In this document: piece after piece, positions 44,326 through 52,494 of the stretch
Numbering within the stretch: position 1 is the stretch's first letter
Layout of the letters: every line of letters starts with the position of its first letter
Assembly: GCA_963763485.1 (NCBI GenBank)
Contig: CAVXOW010000009.1
Coordinates: 62,001 to 126,000, forward strand
Origin: CAWCKS01 sp963763485
GTDB lineage: Bacteria; Pseudomonadota; Alphaproteobacteria; Rhizobiales; Xanthobacteraceae
DNA: 64,000 nt
Direction: 5' to 3'
Program-made: the position numbers and the translations under genes
The notes under the pieces: generated by a model
The model's database searches: none
The model's input: the letters and a program-made list of their open reading frames with translations, nothing else
What the model was told of the DNA's origin: nothing

Positions 44326-44787
44326 ATGGCTGAAGCGAAACTCGCTCCGAACCTGCCGGACTGGATGATCAAGCACGCGAACCGCTATCTTGCGAGCGGT
44401 GGAACCGACGGGCACATGTACAAGATCAACGTGCCCCAGCGCGGTGAGATCACGGCGCCGTCGCTGCTGCTGACCACCACCGGCCGCAAGTCTGGCGACA
44501 AGTTCATATTTCCGCTGTTCTACGGAACGGAGGGCGGCAGTTACTTCGTCGTCGCCTCCAAAGGGGGCGCGCCGGAACACCCAGGGTGGTATCGCAACAT
44601 TCTCGCGAACCCCAACGTCGAAGTCCAGGTCGGGACCAAGAAGTTGAACGCGCGGGCCAGGACAGTGGCGGGCGAGGAACGCGTCCAACTTTGGAAAAAG
44701 GCGCTCGAATTCTGGCCGCCGTACGCCGACTATCAGCTCAAGACCGCGCGCGAGATACCGGTGGTCGTGCTGGATCCAGTCCAATAG
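44326..44787 (+). CDS. Nitroreductase/deazaflavin-type oxidoreductase (DUF385, Ddn-like)
   Basis: The 153-residue split-beta-barrel protein has the family core LLLTTTGRKSGDKFIFPLFYGTEGGSYFVVASKGGAPEHPGWYRNI, read here in pieces, with a conserved NILANPNVEVQVG. Actinobacterial relatives use F420; the cofactor in an alphaproteobacterium is open. The ribosome binding site AAGGAGG is excellent. The frame is open upstream to 44185, but that region has no family match. Confidence 0.85.
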   Translation: MAEAKLAPNLPDWMIKHANRYLASGGTDGHMYKINVPQRGEITAPSLLLTTTGRKSGDKFIFPLFYGTEGGSYFVVASKGGAPEHPGWYRNILANPNVEVQVGTKKLNARARTVAGEERVQLWKKALEFWPPYADYQLKTAREIPVVVLDPVQ

Positions 44788-45040
44788 GGCAAGTCCAATA
44801 GGTACGTGGCGGCCGGCCACCGCAGCGACGGCATGGCGCTGTTGCACGGCTTTGTCACTTTGCCGGCCTCATCGGCTCCCATCAGGCGATTGTATCCAGC
44901 GACGCCTGCGGCCAAATCCGCCGCCGGCCGTCGCTCCACAAGGCAGTCAGCAAAAGAATTCCGCATTATGAAGCAGATCACAATCGCAGCGATCGCTCCC
45001 GAGTAGGGTCTTCCGAGAAAGAAAACTTAGGGAGGTCCCG

Positions 45041-46075
45041 ATGTCAACGAGCGTAAACGGGAATGAACCGCTGAGCCTGCAAGACCGGACGAAAGGTCTT
45101 GCCAAGGACGGGACCATGCCACTGGCAAACGCTCGCGTCCTCATCGAACCCCATGGCGCGATACCACTTATCCTGCCCCCTCCTGCCGTTTACACGCTTC
45201 AAGGTAGCACTGCGAATTTCACTGTTGCCTTCGACTCTAGCCTGAGGTCGGAGGGAGCGGCGCTCGCGGACGCGATACTGGGGCGTTGCGAGCAGGATCT
45301 CAGCCAGCTGCGCAGTTTTTTCGGAGGCGTCAGCGCTGGCCGATTCAGTATCTTCATCGACCCGGGAACGTTCGGCGCATTCCACCTGAGTTGCGCGAGC
45401 ACAGAGATCCACTGCGCTGCTTTCACCGGAATCGATGGTGATCTCGAGAATTTCCTGACCTGCGCCGAGGTCGACGAGGTGTTGATGGCCGTCCAGGCAG
45501 CGGGCTGGAATTGCGGAGCGAGCGCCGGCGAGGGCCTGTCGCGGGTGCTGGCGACGGAGTTACATCCAGCAAGCCTTGGCCGTTTTGCGACAGCCCACTT
45601 CTGGCTCAACAGCGCGCGGCAGGACTTTGTCACTCAGACGGAAGGAACTGATCGGGACCACGTCTCGATAGGCTGCGCGACCCTGTTCATCAACTATCTG
45701 CGACACCAGCTTCGTTTCAGCCTTGCTCAGATCGTCCAGGCAGGCGGGACCACACTTCAGCAAACCTATGAGCGACTGACTGGCTCGACGGACGCCTTTG
45801 GACCTTTTGCAAGTCTTCTGGACGCTCGCTTTCCCATCGGCGTCACCGTCAATCTCCCGAACGATAATCCATTTCCATTGTCGGAAGTACCCGATGTGAC
45901 GTTTGAGCCCGCCAAGCTCGCTGGCAAAGACGTCCTCTTGAGCGGACTGGTGCCGAAGTTCACGGGCGCGGGCCAACTGAATTCGTTCGTAAACAGTCAA
46001 TCTCCAGTCGCAGGCAAGATCGTGCCCGGTGGCAGCATCGTGAACATGCACCTGGTACAGGGTGAGCCGCCGTAA
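45041..46075 (+). CDS. Unknown protein with C-terminal PASTA-like domain
   Basis: The 344-residue protein has a good start (GGGAGG before the ATG) and no signal peptide. The middle (residues 100-235) has the look of a bacterial protease-like or secreted-toxin fold, with GEGLSRVLATELHP and SIGCATLFINYLRHQLRFSLAQIVQAGG. It lacks a zinc HExxH. Residues 285-344 resemble a PASTA domain (SFVNSQSPVAGKIVPGG), a fold known to bind cell-wall muropeptides or beta-lactams. The base composition is lower in GC than its neighbours. It ends 35 bases before an insertion sequence, so it is probably acquired. Confidence 0.7.
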   Translation: MSTSVNGNEPLSLQDRTKGLAKDGTMPLANARVLIEPHGAIPLILPPPAVYTLQGSTANFTVAFDSSLRSEGAALADAILGRCEQDLSQLRSFFGGVSAGRFSIFIDPGTFGAFHLSCASTEIHCAAFTGIDGDLENFLTCAEVDEVLMAVQAAGWNCGASAGEGLSRVLATELHPASLGRFATAHFWLNSARQDFVTQTEGTDRDHVSIGCATLFINYLRHQLRFSLAQIVQAGGTTLQQTYERLTGSTDAFGPFASLLDARFPIGVTVNLPNDNPFPLSEVPDVTFEPAKLAGKDVLLSGLVPKFTGAGQLNSFVNSQSPVAGKIVPGGSIVNMHLVQGEPP

Positions 46076-46112
46076 GACGCTGGGATCTGCGGCTCCAGAT
46101 GTCTGCTGCGGG

Positions 46113-46132
46113 TCTTGGTCGTGTAAAAACGC
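46113..46132. repeat. Left terminal inverted repeat of the IS element
   Basis: TCTTGGTCGTGTAAAAACGC matches the reverse complement of 47657-47676 at 16 of 20 positions, including the whole GGT-GTGT-AAAACGC backbone. Confidence 0.75.
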
Positions 46133-46174
46133 CTTGAAGGCGACGTCGATTTTCGAAGTCAAACCGGTTCGGTT

Positions 46175-47617
46175 TCAGGCAGCGATAGCGGCGATCAGCG
46201 GCTTGATACCGACGATATTTATAACTCGGGTCAGATTATAGGCTAGAACAGAAAGGGCCATTTCAGCCGCTACCTTTGGGAGCGTTTTGGTCAGGAAGTG
46301 TGTCGCGCCCATGCGCGCCTTCATCGTCCCGAACGGGTGCTCGACGGTCTCGCGACGTTGGCGCATCGCGAGCGGGTTCGCATCAAGGCGCTGCTGCACG
46401 GCATCGAGCAGGTGCTCGTGCTCCCATCGCGTGATCCGCCGCTCTGGCCCGGTCGTGCACTGGGATTTGAGCGAACAATTTTGACAGGCGTTGGTCCAGT
46501 AGCGCCGCAGCATCTTGCCGGCTTCTTCGTTTGTATAGCGATATGGCAACCGCTCTCCAGCCGGACAACGATAGGCGTCTTCCTCCGGCAAATAGACAAA
46601 GTCTTGCTTACCGAAGCGTCCGTCTGACTTGGCGCCCGAAGTCATCGGCTTGGGCAGCGTGACCGTGATGCCGGCCTCGTGGCAGGCGAGGATCTCCGAG
46701 CTGCTGAAGTAGCCGCGATCGGCAACGGCCTCGAGCGTCTCGGTCTTCAGAACAGCTTTCGCCTGCCTGGCCATATTGGCCAGTTGAGCCCGATCTGAGC
46801 CGCTGTTCGTCACCTCATGCGTCACAATCAGATGATGTTCAGTGTCGACGGCGACCTGTACGTTGTAGCCGACCACGCCCGAGCCGCGGCCGCTGGTTGC
46901 CATCGAGCGGCTGTCGGGATCAGTCAGAGAGATTTGTTGGTCAGGGGAAGCCAGCATCTGCTTCTCGTAGACAGCAAGCTTGCCCATTTCCTCCTTCAGT
47001 TTTGTGAGCTTCTCATTGAGCCTCGTCACCTTCGCGGCCAGCGCCTCCGTCGGCTCGTGCCGATCAGCGGTATCGAGTTGGCTCAGATAGCGCGCAACGC
47101 TCTCCTCCAGTTGGGCACGCCGCCGTTCCACCTTCGCCCGCGTGAAGTTCTTGTCCCGGTTGTTAACCGCTTTGAACTTGCTCCCATCGATGGCAACGTT
47201 CGCCGTCGCCAGAAGCCCCATCTCGCGGCAGAGTTCGACGAAGCGCGCACAGACCTTGCGCAGCGCCAGGCTATTGTCTTTGCGGAAGTCCGCGACCGTC
47301 TTGTGATCAGGTGCGAGCCGACCCAGCAGCCACATCACCTCGACATTGCGTCCGGCCTCTCGCTCCAGCCGCCGGCTCGACTGCACCCGGTTCAGATAGC
47401 CGTAAATGTAAAGCTTCAAGAGGACCGAAGGATGGTACGACGGCCGACCAGTTGCCGCCGGCTCAACCCCCTCGAAACTCATCTCGGTCAAATCGAGTGC
47501 ATCGACAAACACGTCGATCACGCGAACGGGGTTGCTCTCGTCAATGAAATCATCAAGGCATTCGGGCAACAGCGTCCATTGTCCACGATCCGCCTCTTCA
47601 ACAAAGCGCCTCATCAT
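46175..47617 (-). CDS. IS1182-family transposase
   Basis: The 480-residue DDE transposase has an N-terminal domain (RPSYHPSVLLKLYIYGYLNRVQSSRRLE, typical of IS1182). The first catalytic Asp is in NVAIDGSKFKAV. The second is at AVADRGYFSSSE, and the Glu follows near RRETVEHPFGTMKARMG. A cysteine cluster (CPAGE...CQNCSLKSQC) precedes the last catalytic part, as in this family. There is no frameshift or truncation, so the copy could be active. Confidence 0.95.
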   Translation of the reverse strand: MMRRFVEEADRGQWTLLPECLDDFIDESNPVRVIDVFVDALDLTEMSFEGVEPAATGRPSYHPSVLLKLYIYGYLNRVQSSRRLEREAGRNVEVMWLLGRLAPDHKTVADFRKDNSLALRKVCARFVELCREMGLLATANVAIDGSKFKAVNNRDKNFTRAKVERRRAQLEESVARYLSQLDTADRHEPTEALAAKVTRLNEKLTKLKEEMGKLAVYEKQMLASPDQQISLTDPDSRSMATSGRGSGVVGYNVQVAVDTEHHLIVTHEVTNSGSDRAQLANMARQAKAVLKTETLEAVADRGYFSSSEILACHEAGITVTLPKPMTSGAKSDGRFGKQDFVYLPEEDAYRCPAGERLPYRYTNEEAGKMLRRYWTNACQNCSLKSQCTTGPERRITRWEHEHLLDAVQQRLDANPLAMRQRRETVEHPFGTMKARMGATHFLTKTLPKVAAEMALSVLAYNLTRVINIVGIKPLIAAIAA

Positions 47618-47656
47618 TCCCTCGCAGAATCAATAGAGAATCATAACCGCTGCTCT

Positions 47657-47676
47657 GCGTTTTCACACAACCAGGG
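47657..47676. repeat. Right terminal inverted repeat of the IS element
   Basis: GCGTTTTCACACAACCAGGG is the partner of the left repeat at 46113-46132, with four mismatches. Confidence 0.75.
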
Positions 47677-47775
47677 TCAGAAGCCGAAAGGCTCCCTGCG
47701 AACAAATCTAGTCCGCTTCACTCCAACAGCAGAGATCCCCTCGGGCCGCGCCTGAATCGCTCTTAGACCCGCTCG

Positions 47776-48192
47776 CTAGTTGACATGACGCACTAACGGG
47801 TTCGGCAGATCGATCACCTCGTCATCGTCACGCGCACGGCGCGGGGCGATCTCGTCGAGCTTCCGATCCAGCCGCTCCAACAGCGCTTCCACATGCTGGT
47901 TCGCGGCCTCCGCAGGCTCGCGTGCCGCGTCTCGCAGATCATCGATTGCACCGCTTACGCTTTCGACGAGCTTGCCGACCGCTTCAGCAATATCAACCAG
48001 ATCGCTGCGCAGTTCCGCGATCCGCTGATCGACCAGCTGTGCGACCTTGGCCACGAGCCTTGCCTCGAGCGCATACTCATCGCGTCGCAAATGATATTCA
48101 TGGGCAATGTTTGCCGCCGCGTCGGCGCACTCGATGTTGCGGCGGACCTCGGCCAGAATGCGTTCGCGGTCCTCGGGCGAAGATTTCGACAC
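47776..48192 (-). CDS. Coiled-coil hypothetical protein
   Basis: The 138-residue protein is nearly all charged helix. Heptad-like repeats run from residue 10 to 115 (for example RLVAKVAQLVDQRIAELRSDLVDIAEAVGKLV), so it should form a coiled coil. The GTG start has GGTGAGGGTGAC upstream. The frame is open further upstream, but that part is a non-coding-like stretch. No family is recognised. It sits right beside the insertion sequence and is probably part of the acquired region. Confidence 0.55.
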   Translation of the reverse strand: MSKSSPEDRERILAEVRRNIECADAAANIAHEYHLRRDEYALEARLVAKVAQLVDQRIAELRSDLVDIAEAVGKLVESVSGAIDDLRDAAREPAEAANQHVEALLERLDRKLDEIAPRRARDDDEVIDLPNPLVRHVN

Positions 48193-48431
48193 GTCACCCT
48201 CACCAGTTAACGGTCTGCGCAAACTGCACGGCACCAGATGCGGCGCACCACTGCGTTGGTCCTGATGCGAAGGCCGATCAGTTGCTCTGGAACAGGCACT
48301 GACTCGGTGCCGCCAGTGTACCGAGTGCAGCCCCGCTGACAATGTCGGAGGGCGCTGTAATCCTCGAAATGCACAACGCTTTCGTGCGATGTTTCGATCG
48401 CCGCCAACCGAGGCTGCCCCAAGGGGATGAT

Positions 48432-48683
48432 ATGGAGAGGCCTCCAACTGCCCCGGTCACCAAGCGCGACAAATGGAAAGCTCGCCTTGGGAACGTCCTT
48501 TACTGGACGGCCTGCGCGCTGGCTTTCTGCTGGTTCGTATTGTCGATGCTGGCGGTCGTGCCGTCCCCGTCAGGGCGATGGCCATCGGGGGAATGGGGGC
48601 TTGGTCTTGGCATAGGCCTCGTTGGCGGCCTCATCATTTGGCTCATTGGGCGAGCGATCCGCTACTTTTTGGCGGGCAGGTAG
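48432..48683 (+). CDS. Small two-helix membrane protein
   Basis: The 83-residue protein has two predicted membrane helices (about residues 20-42 and 56-78) joined by a short proline-rich loop, and a basic N-terminus (TKRDKWKARLG). The ATG follows AAGGGGATGAT. The frame extends 90 bases upstream without a start signal. Function unknown. Confidence 0.55.
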   Translation: MERPPTAPVTKRDKWKARLGNVLYWTACALAFCWFVLSMLAVVPSPSGRWPSGEWGLGLGIGLVGGLIIWLIGRAIRYFLAGR

Positions 48684-48791
48684 CAAACCAGGCCACTCCG
48701 AGATTCAAACCAGACCACCAGGGGTCGAAACAGGCCAGCACCCGAGGTTGCGACCGAACGGACGACAAACGGAAGTTAGTCGCGGTACCGC

Positions 48792-49802
48792 TCACATCAC
48801 ATTGCACGCTCTTGGCATCTTGACGAGCTGCGACAGGGTCAGACCTCTTTTGAATGCGCAATAAGTCTGCTCGGCCGACCCGCAAAAAGCGCCCTTATGC
48901 GCGGCAAACCCCTGAAGGGGGTAGATAAGCTTGTTGAATAGACGACTGCGATAAACAGCGCGAAAGGCAAAACTCATTAGCCGGTTATTCGACAAGTCCC
49001 TGCCTTCGATGCCGCTGAGAGGTGAGAGTCCGAGGGACAGAATGACTTTTCCCTCGTCTTGAAAAGCACGTATGGCGTGATGAAGGATCGCATATCCGAC
49101 CAAAGGATCTGCTTCGGGGAGCCGGCGTTTGGCCGAACACAGATAGCCCACAACCTCGCCTTCGGCGTAGATTGGATCGAAAAACGCAAAAGCCTGCAGG
49201 TCGCCGTTAGGACCGAAGGCAAAGAACTTGCGGACGTCGACCTCGTCATCGAGGATTGCCGGTCTGGTCAAGAATGTCATCTCGCGGTCCTTCACCCCGC
49301 GCGTTTGCCGCCATCGGTCCGAGACCACTTGCAATTCCTGGCGATCGAGCGAAGTCACCGAGCGCTCCGCAATCGTGTAACTGCATTTCGCCACGCGTTT
49401 GAGCGCCGTCCGGAAGTTCCGCTTGCCTCGCCCGCCGAATCCATAGCCATCGAGTTTGAGGCGCGTTTCGGTCCCCATCTCGTTGACGGAAAGCCCGATC
49501 TTCTCGAGGATTTCGGCGACAGGCCGCGAAGCCTGCCAGAAGCAAACGTCGCTTTTCTCGCTCACGAAACGACGGATCAGATCCTCGCAGCAACCGATCG
49601 GCGCAAGGGGATTGGAAAGCACGAAGGCGGTGCTGCCGACTTGCTTGTAGGCGAGGAAGCCGTCCTCTCCGCCGAAATAGTTGAGACCCGATTGAAAGGT
49701 TGCAGAATATGCCAGCGCGAAGTTTCCAAATTTTCGCAATGCCAGAAAGCGCACCTTCTCGGATGGCTCGCCAGAACTCGCTCTCTGAACAATGGCGTGC
49801 AT
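48792..49802 (-). CDS. Stand-alone DUF2156 protein (MprF C-terminal acyltransferase-like)
   Basis: The 336-residue protein consists of the two GNAT-like lobes found at the C-terminus of MprF-type aminoacyl-phosphatidylglycerol synthases, without the membrane part. Marks are GGEDGFLAYKQVGSTAFVLSNPLAP, FCF/CFWQASRPVAEI, GTETRLKL, GRGKRNFRTALKR and LSLGLSPLSGIEGRD. It probably moves an aminoacyl or acyl group to a lipid or other acceptor. The codon use is less GC-rich than the core genes nearby. The end MPRACNVM reaches to within 110 bases of the small membrane protein gene. Confidence 0.8.
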   Translation of the reverse strand: MHAIVQRASSGEPSEKVRFLALRKFGNFALAYSATFQSGLNYFGGEDGFLAYKQVGSTAFVLSNPLAPIGCCEDLIRRFVSEKSDVCFWQASRPVAEILEKIGLSVNEMGTETRLKLDGYGFGGRGKRNFRTALKRVAKCSYTIAERSVTSLDRQELQVVSDRWRQTRGVKDREMTFLTRPAILDDEVDVRKFFAFGPNGDLQAFAFFDPIYAEGEVVGYLCSAKRRLPEADPLVGYAILHHAIRAFQDEGKVILSLGLSPLSGIEGRDLSNNRLMSFAFRAVYRSRLFNKLIYPLQGFAAHKGAFCGSAEQTYCAFKRGLTLSQLVKMPRACNVM

Positions 49803-49939
49803 CTGCCTGCTCCGCGCGGAAACTCCCGCCGGGTTCTATGACCCCGCGCGGCGCCAATTATTTCACTGAGCGCAGCGGGAGTTTCTGTCTCCGAACCTGG
49901 AAACTAACAGCGCGCCTGACAGGCGCACCGTGACGGTCC

Positions 49940-50752
49940 TCACGCTGCGGCGTGGTCCCCCAGCAGCGCGCTGCGAAAATACGCGATCACCTCGTCCACC
50001 GCGGCGCGCGTCGGCTCACCCTGCGCGTCGATCAAATCACCGGTGAAAACCGAGTGCGGCGGCTTGCCCTGCGCCTTCATGACGCCTGCAGGATTGCCGG
50101 CGCTGTCGGGCAGTTCGGTGCCGCTGAAGGCTGTGCCGAACGTGGTGCGCAAGGTCTCGAACCGCGCCGCCCGGCATAGCGTATCGCCGGCAAAGCGATA
50201 GCCGCGCAGCTTGAAGCCATCTGCGCTGCGCGCCTTCACCCGCGCAAGATCGACGGGCGAGATATCGAGCGCAGCCGGCGTCATGGCCGGTAGGCCGGGC
50301 TGGGCCAGCACCGACGCGAGCACGCTCGCGTCCAGCGCCATCGACAGCGCAAAGCCCCCGGTGACGCACATGCCGATGGCGCCGACGCCGTTGCCGCCGC
50401 ACTCCTGATGAGCGAGGCGCGCCAGCGCGCGCAACCATTCCGTCACGGGACTGGACTTGTTTGATCGCAGCATCGTGAACTCGCGCGATATGCACAGCGA
50501 CAGGATCCGGGTCGGCTTGACCGTCTCGGTGTTGCCGGCGTCGGGTGTGCCGAACAAGATCGGTGCATAGACACGAAAGCCGGCATCGCGGACCCAGCGG
50601 CAGAACCGCGCCAGCGTCGGCGTGAAGCCGTAAATTTCGTGAATGACGATGACCGCGGGCCCGACGGTTCCGGTTAGCAGCGCCGGCTTGGTTTTGCCCA
50701 GGAGGGTGATGTCGCGGCGGGAGAAGTCGGCGATGTCAGAGGTTGGGTCCAT
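49940..50752 (-). CDS. Dienelactone hydrolase family protein
   Basis: The 270-residue alpha/beta hydrolase has the DLH nucleophile C129 in GAIGMCVTGG and the oxyanion/gating glutamate E39 in VIHEIYG. In true dienelactone hydrolases a catalytic His follows near the end; here PPHSVFTGD holds a candidate. It probably hydrolyses a lactone or ester in aromatic-acid breakdown. Confidence 0.85.
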   Translation of the reverse strand: MDPTSDIADFSRRDITLLGKTKPALLTGTVGPAVIVIHEIYGFTPTLARFCRWVRDAGFRVYAPILFGTPDAGNTETVKPTRILSLCISREFTMLRSNKSSPVTEWLRALARLAHQECGGNGVGAIGMCVTGGFALSMALDASVLASVLAQPGLPAMTPAALDISPVDLARVKARSADGFKLRGYRFAGDTLCRAARFETLRTTFGTAFSGTELPDSAGNPAGVMKAQGKPPHSVFTGDLIDAQGEPTRAAVDEVIAYFRSALLGDHAAA

Positions 50753-50765
50753 CGCCGCAGCTTAA

Positions 50766-50876
50766 CTGAGCCTGTACAAAACGTTCAATGGTACGATCAA
50801 GCCCGAATTCGAGACCGTGCAAAAGGTACTCGACGCGTTCGGCTTCAAACTGGTTGTCGAACCAAAAGCGGCTTGA
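50766..50876 (+). pseudogene. HigA-like antitoxin remnant (C-terminal fragment)
   Basis: Thirty-six codons encode SLYKTFNGTIKPEFETVQ and KVLDAFGFKLVVEP before a stop, the C-terminal part of addiction-module antidote proteins of the HI1420 type (usual form SLYK...F.TVLKVL.ALGLKL.VEP). The N-terminal helix-turn-helix half is missing; a stop codon lies directly before it and the hydrolase gene starts at 50752. No toxin gene is beside it. Confidence 0.7.
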
Positions 50877-51031
50877 AAAATTCATATAGAACGCAAGCAT
50901 GGCGAGCGTAGGGTGGGCGGCGTTGTCGAGGCGCAAGTCGGCTGAAGCCGACTTGCGTGCGCCGTGCCCAGGCGAGCCCCGAGCGCATGATCACACTTGA
51001 CGCTCGCTGATCCGACCAGAGACACAAGCCA

Positions 51032-51349
51032 ATGCCAATTCGCGACTACACAACGCTGAAGCATCACGCCAAGGTGCACACGTTTCGGTTCAGCACGGTG
51101 CTTGTCGCCTGGGCGCTGTTGGTCGCTGCCTTTGTTTTCTATCCTCAACTGATCGCGCAATCGCTTCGCAGCTTCAGCCATGGCGTCGAATACGTCGCCG
51201 ATATGCTGCCCGAGCAAATCGGTTCTTATATCGAGATCGGTCTGAGAGAGCTCGGCGGGCTGTTCTGGTTTCAGATCACGGCGCTGATCATCGTTGTGCG
51301 GGTGATATTCTGGGGCATTGCCCGGATGTGGCGTGCGGCGAGGCGTTGA
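51032..51349 (+). CDS. Hypothetical protein with two membrane helices
   Basis: The 105-residue protein has two predicted membrane segments (residues 20-42 and 75-96) flanking a short soluble piece, and ends in a basic tail (RMWRAARR). No clear ribosome binding site is seen, so confidence is limited. Function unknown. Confidence 0.5.
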   Translation: MPIRDYTTLKHHAKVHTFRFSTVLVAWALLVAAFVFYPQLIAQSLRSFSHGVEYVADMLPEQIGSYIEIGLRELGGLFWFQITALIIVVRVIFWGIARMWRAARR

Positions 51350-51384
51350 TTTGGGGTCTTTTCAGATGGCGGGTACTGATCCAA

Positions 51385-52377
51385 CTACCCCCACAACCCC
51401 ACGTCCGGCGGATGCACGATGCTGCCGTCGTAGCGCAGGCCGCCGTCGCGATCGCGCGCCAGCAGTAGCGGGCCGTCGAGATCAACAACGTCGGCGTGCT
51501 GCGCCACGACCAGCGCCGGTGCCATCGACAGCGAGGTCGAGACCATGCAGCCGACCATGGTGCGCAAGCCCAGCGCGCGCGCCGCATCCGACATCGCGAG
51601 CGCCTCGGTGAGGCCACCGGTCTTGTCGAGCTTGATGTTGACCGCATCATATTTGCCGCGCAACTCGCCGAGCGAGGCGCGGTCGTGCACGCTCTCGTCG
51701 GCGCAGACGACGAGCGGCCGCTTGATGGTGCCGAGCGGATCGTCTTTGTCCGCCGGTAGCGGCTGCTCCACCAGCGTCACGCCGTTCGCCGCGCACGCCG
51801 CAAGATTGCGTTCGAGGTTGTGCGCCGACCAGGATTCGTTGGCGTCGACGACGAGCTCGGAATTCGGCGCGGCGCGCCGCACCGCCGCGATCCTCGCCTC
51901 GTCGCCGTCGCCGCCAAGTTTCACTTTGAGCAGCGGACGCTGCGCCGCCTTCGCAGCGTCAGCCGCCATCGTTTCCGGTGTACCGAGCGAGATCGTGTAG
52001 GCAGTCTTCAACGGCCGCGGCGCCGGCACGCCGATCAGCTCCCACACGCGCTTACCGGCCACCTTCGCCGCGAGATCCCACAGTGCGCAGTCGACCGCAT
52101 TGCGCGCGGCGCCCGCCGGCATCGCCGTCTGCAGCACGCTGCGGTCCATGCCGCGGCGCAGCGCGTCTGACATTGCCGTGATCTGGGCGAGGGTGGCTTC
52201 CGGCGTCTCGCCGTAGCGCGGGTAGGGCACGCATTCGCCGCGCCCGGTATGAACCCCGTCGCTGATCTCGGCGACGACTACGATGGCCTCGGTCTTGCTG
52301 CCGCGGCTGATCGTGAACGCCTGGGCCAGCGGCCAGTGTTCGATCCGGGCGCTTAAGGCGAGGGGAACCGCGGCCAT
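51385..52377 (-). CDS. L-Ala-D/L-Glu epimerase (enolase superfamily)
   Basis: The enzyme recycles muropeptide amino acids by epimerising L-Ala-D-Glu. The KxK motif LKVKLGGDGDEARI carries the base. Metal ligands are the Asp of VVDANESW, the Glu of VEQP and the Asp/Glu of VCADES. The second-base lysine is in NIKLDKTGGLTEAL. This set is the AEE family pattern. The ATG at 52377 gives a family-like start (MAAVPLALSARIEHW); an upstream TTG/ATG at 52416/52413 would add 12-13 residues. Confidence 0.88.
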   Translation of the reverse strand: MAAVPLALSARIEHWPLAQAFTISRGSKTEAIVVVAEISDGVHTGRGECVPYPRYGETPEATLAQITAMSDALRRGMDRSVLQTAMPAGAARNAVDCALWDLAAKVAGKRVWELIGVPAPRPLKTAYTISLGTPETMAADAAKAAQRPLLKVKLGGDGDEARIAAVRRAAPNSELVVDANESWSAHNLERNLAACAANGVTLVEQPLPADKDDPLGTIKRPLVVCADESVHDRASLGELRGKYDAVNIKLDKTGGLTEALAMSDAARALGLRTMVGCMVSTSLSMAPALVVAQHADVVDLDGPLLLARDRDGGLRYDGSIVHPPDVGLWG

Positions 52378-52494
52378 TAACGAATTGTTAGGGTTTAAGT
52401 TGCGGGGACGCATCAACTATGGCTGTTTGGTAAACCATCGCAAGGGTGGTGAGGGACCTGGCTTTGGCCCGGTTCCGTGGGGAAAATTCGCGCA

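Larger units (their letters stand above)
46111..47678. mobile_element. IS1182-type insertion sequence, apparently complete
   Basis: The element of about 1.57 kb contains one transposase gene and imperfect terminal inverted repeats (46113-46132 against 47657-47676, 16 of 20 matching). No target-site duplication is obvious at these limits, so the exact ends may shift by a few bases. It lies between the PASTA-like gene and the coiled-coil gene. Confidence 0.85.

Noticed and set aside
45500..45580. Zinc protease active site in the PASTA-tailed protein
   Set aside because: The helix GEGLSRVLATELHP lacks HExxH, so no catalytic call was made.
46100..47690. Target-site duplication around the IS element
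   Set aside because: No matching direct repeat was seen at the limits set by the inverted repeats.
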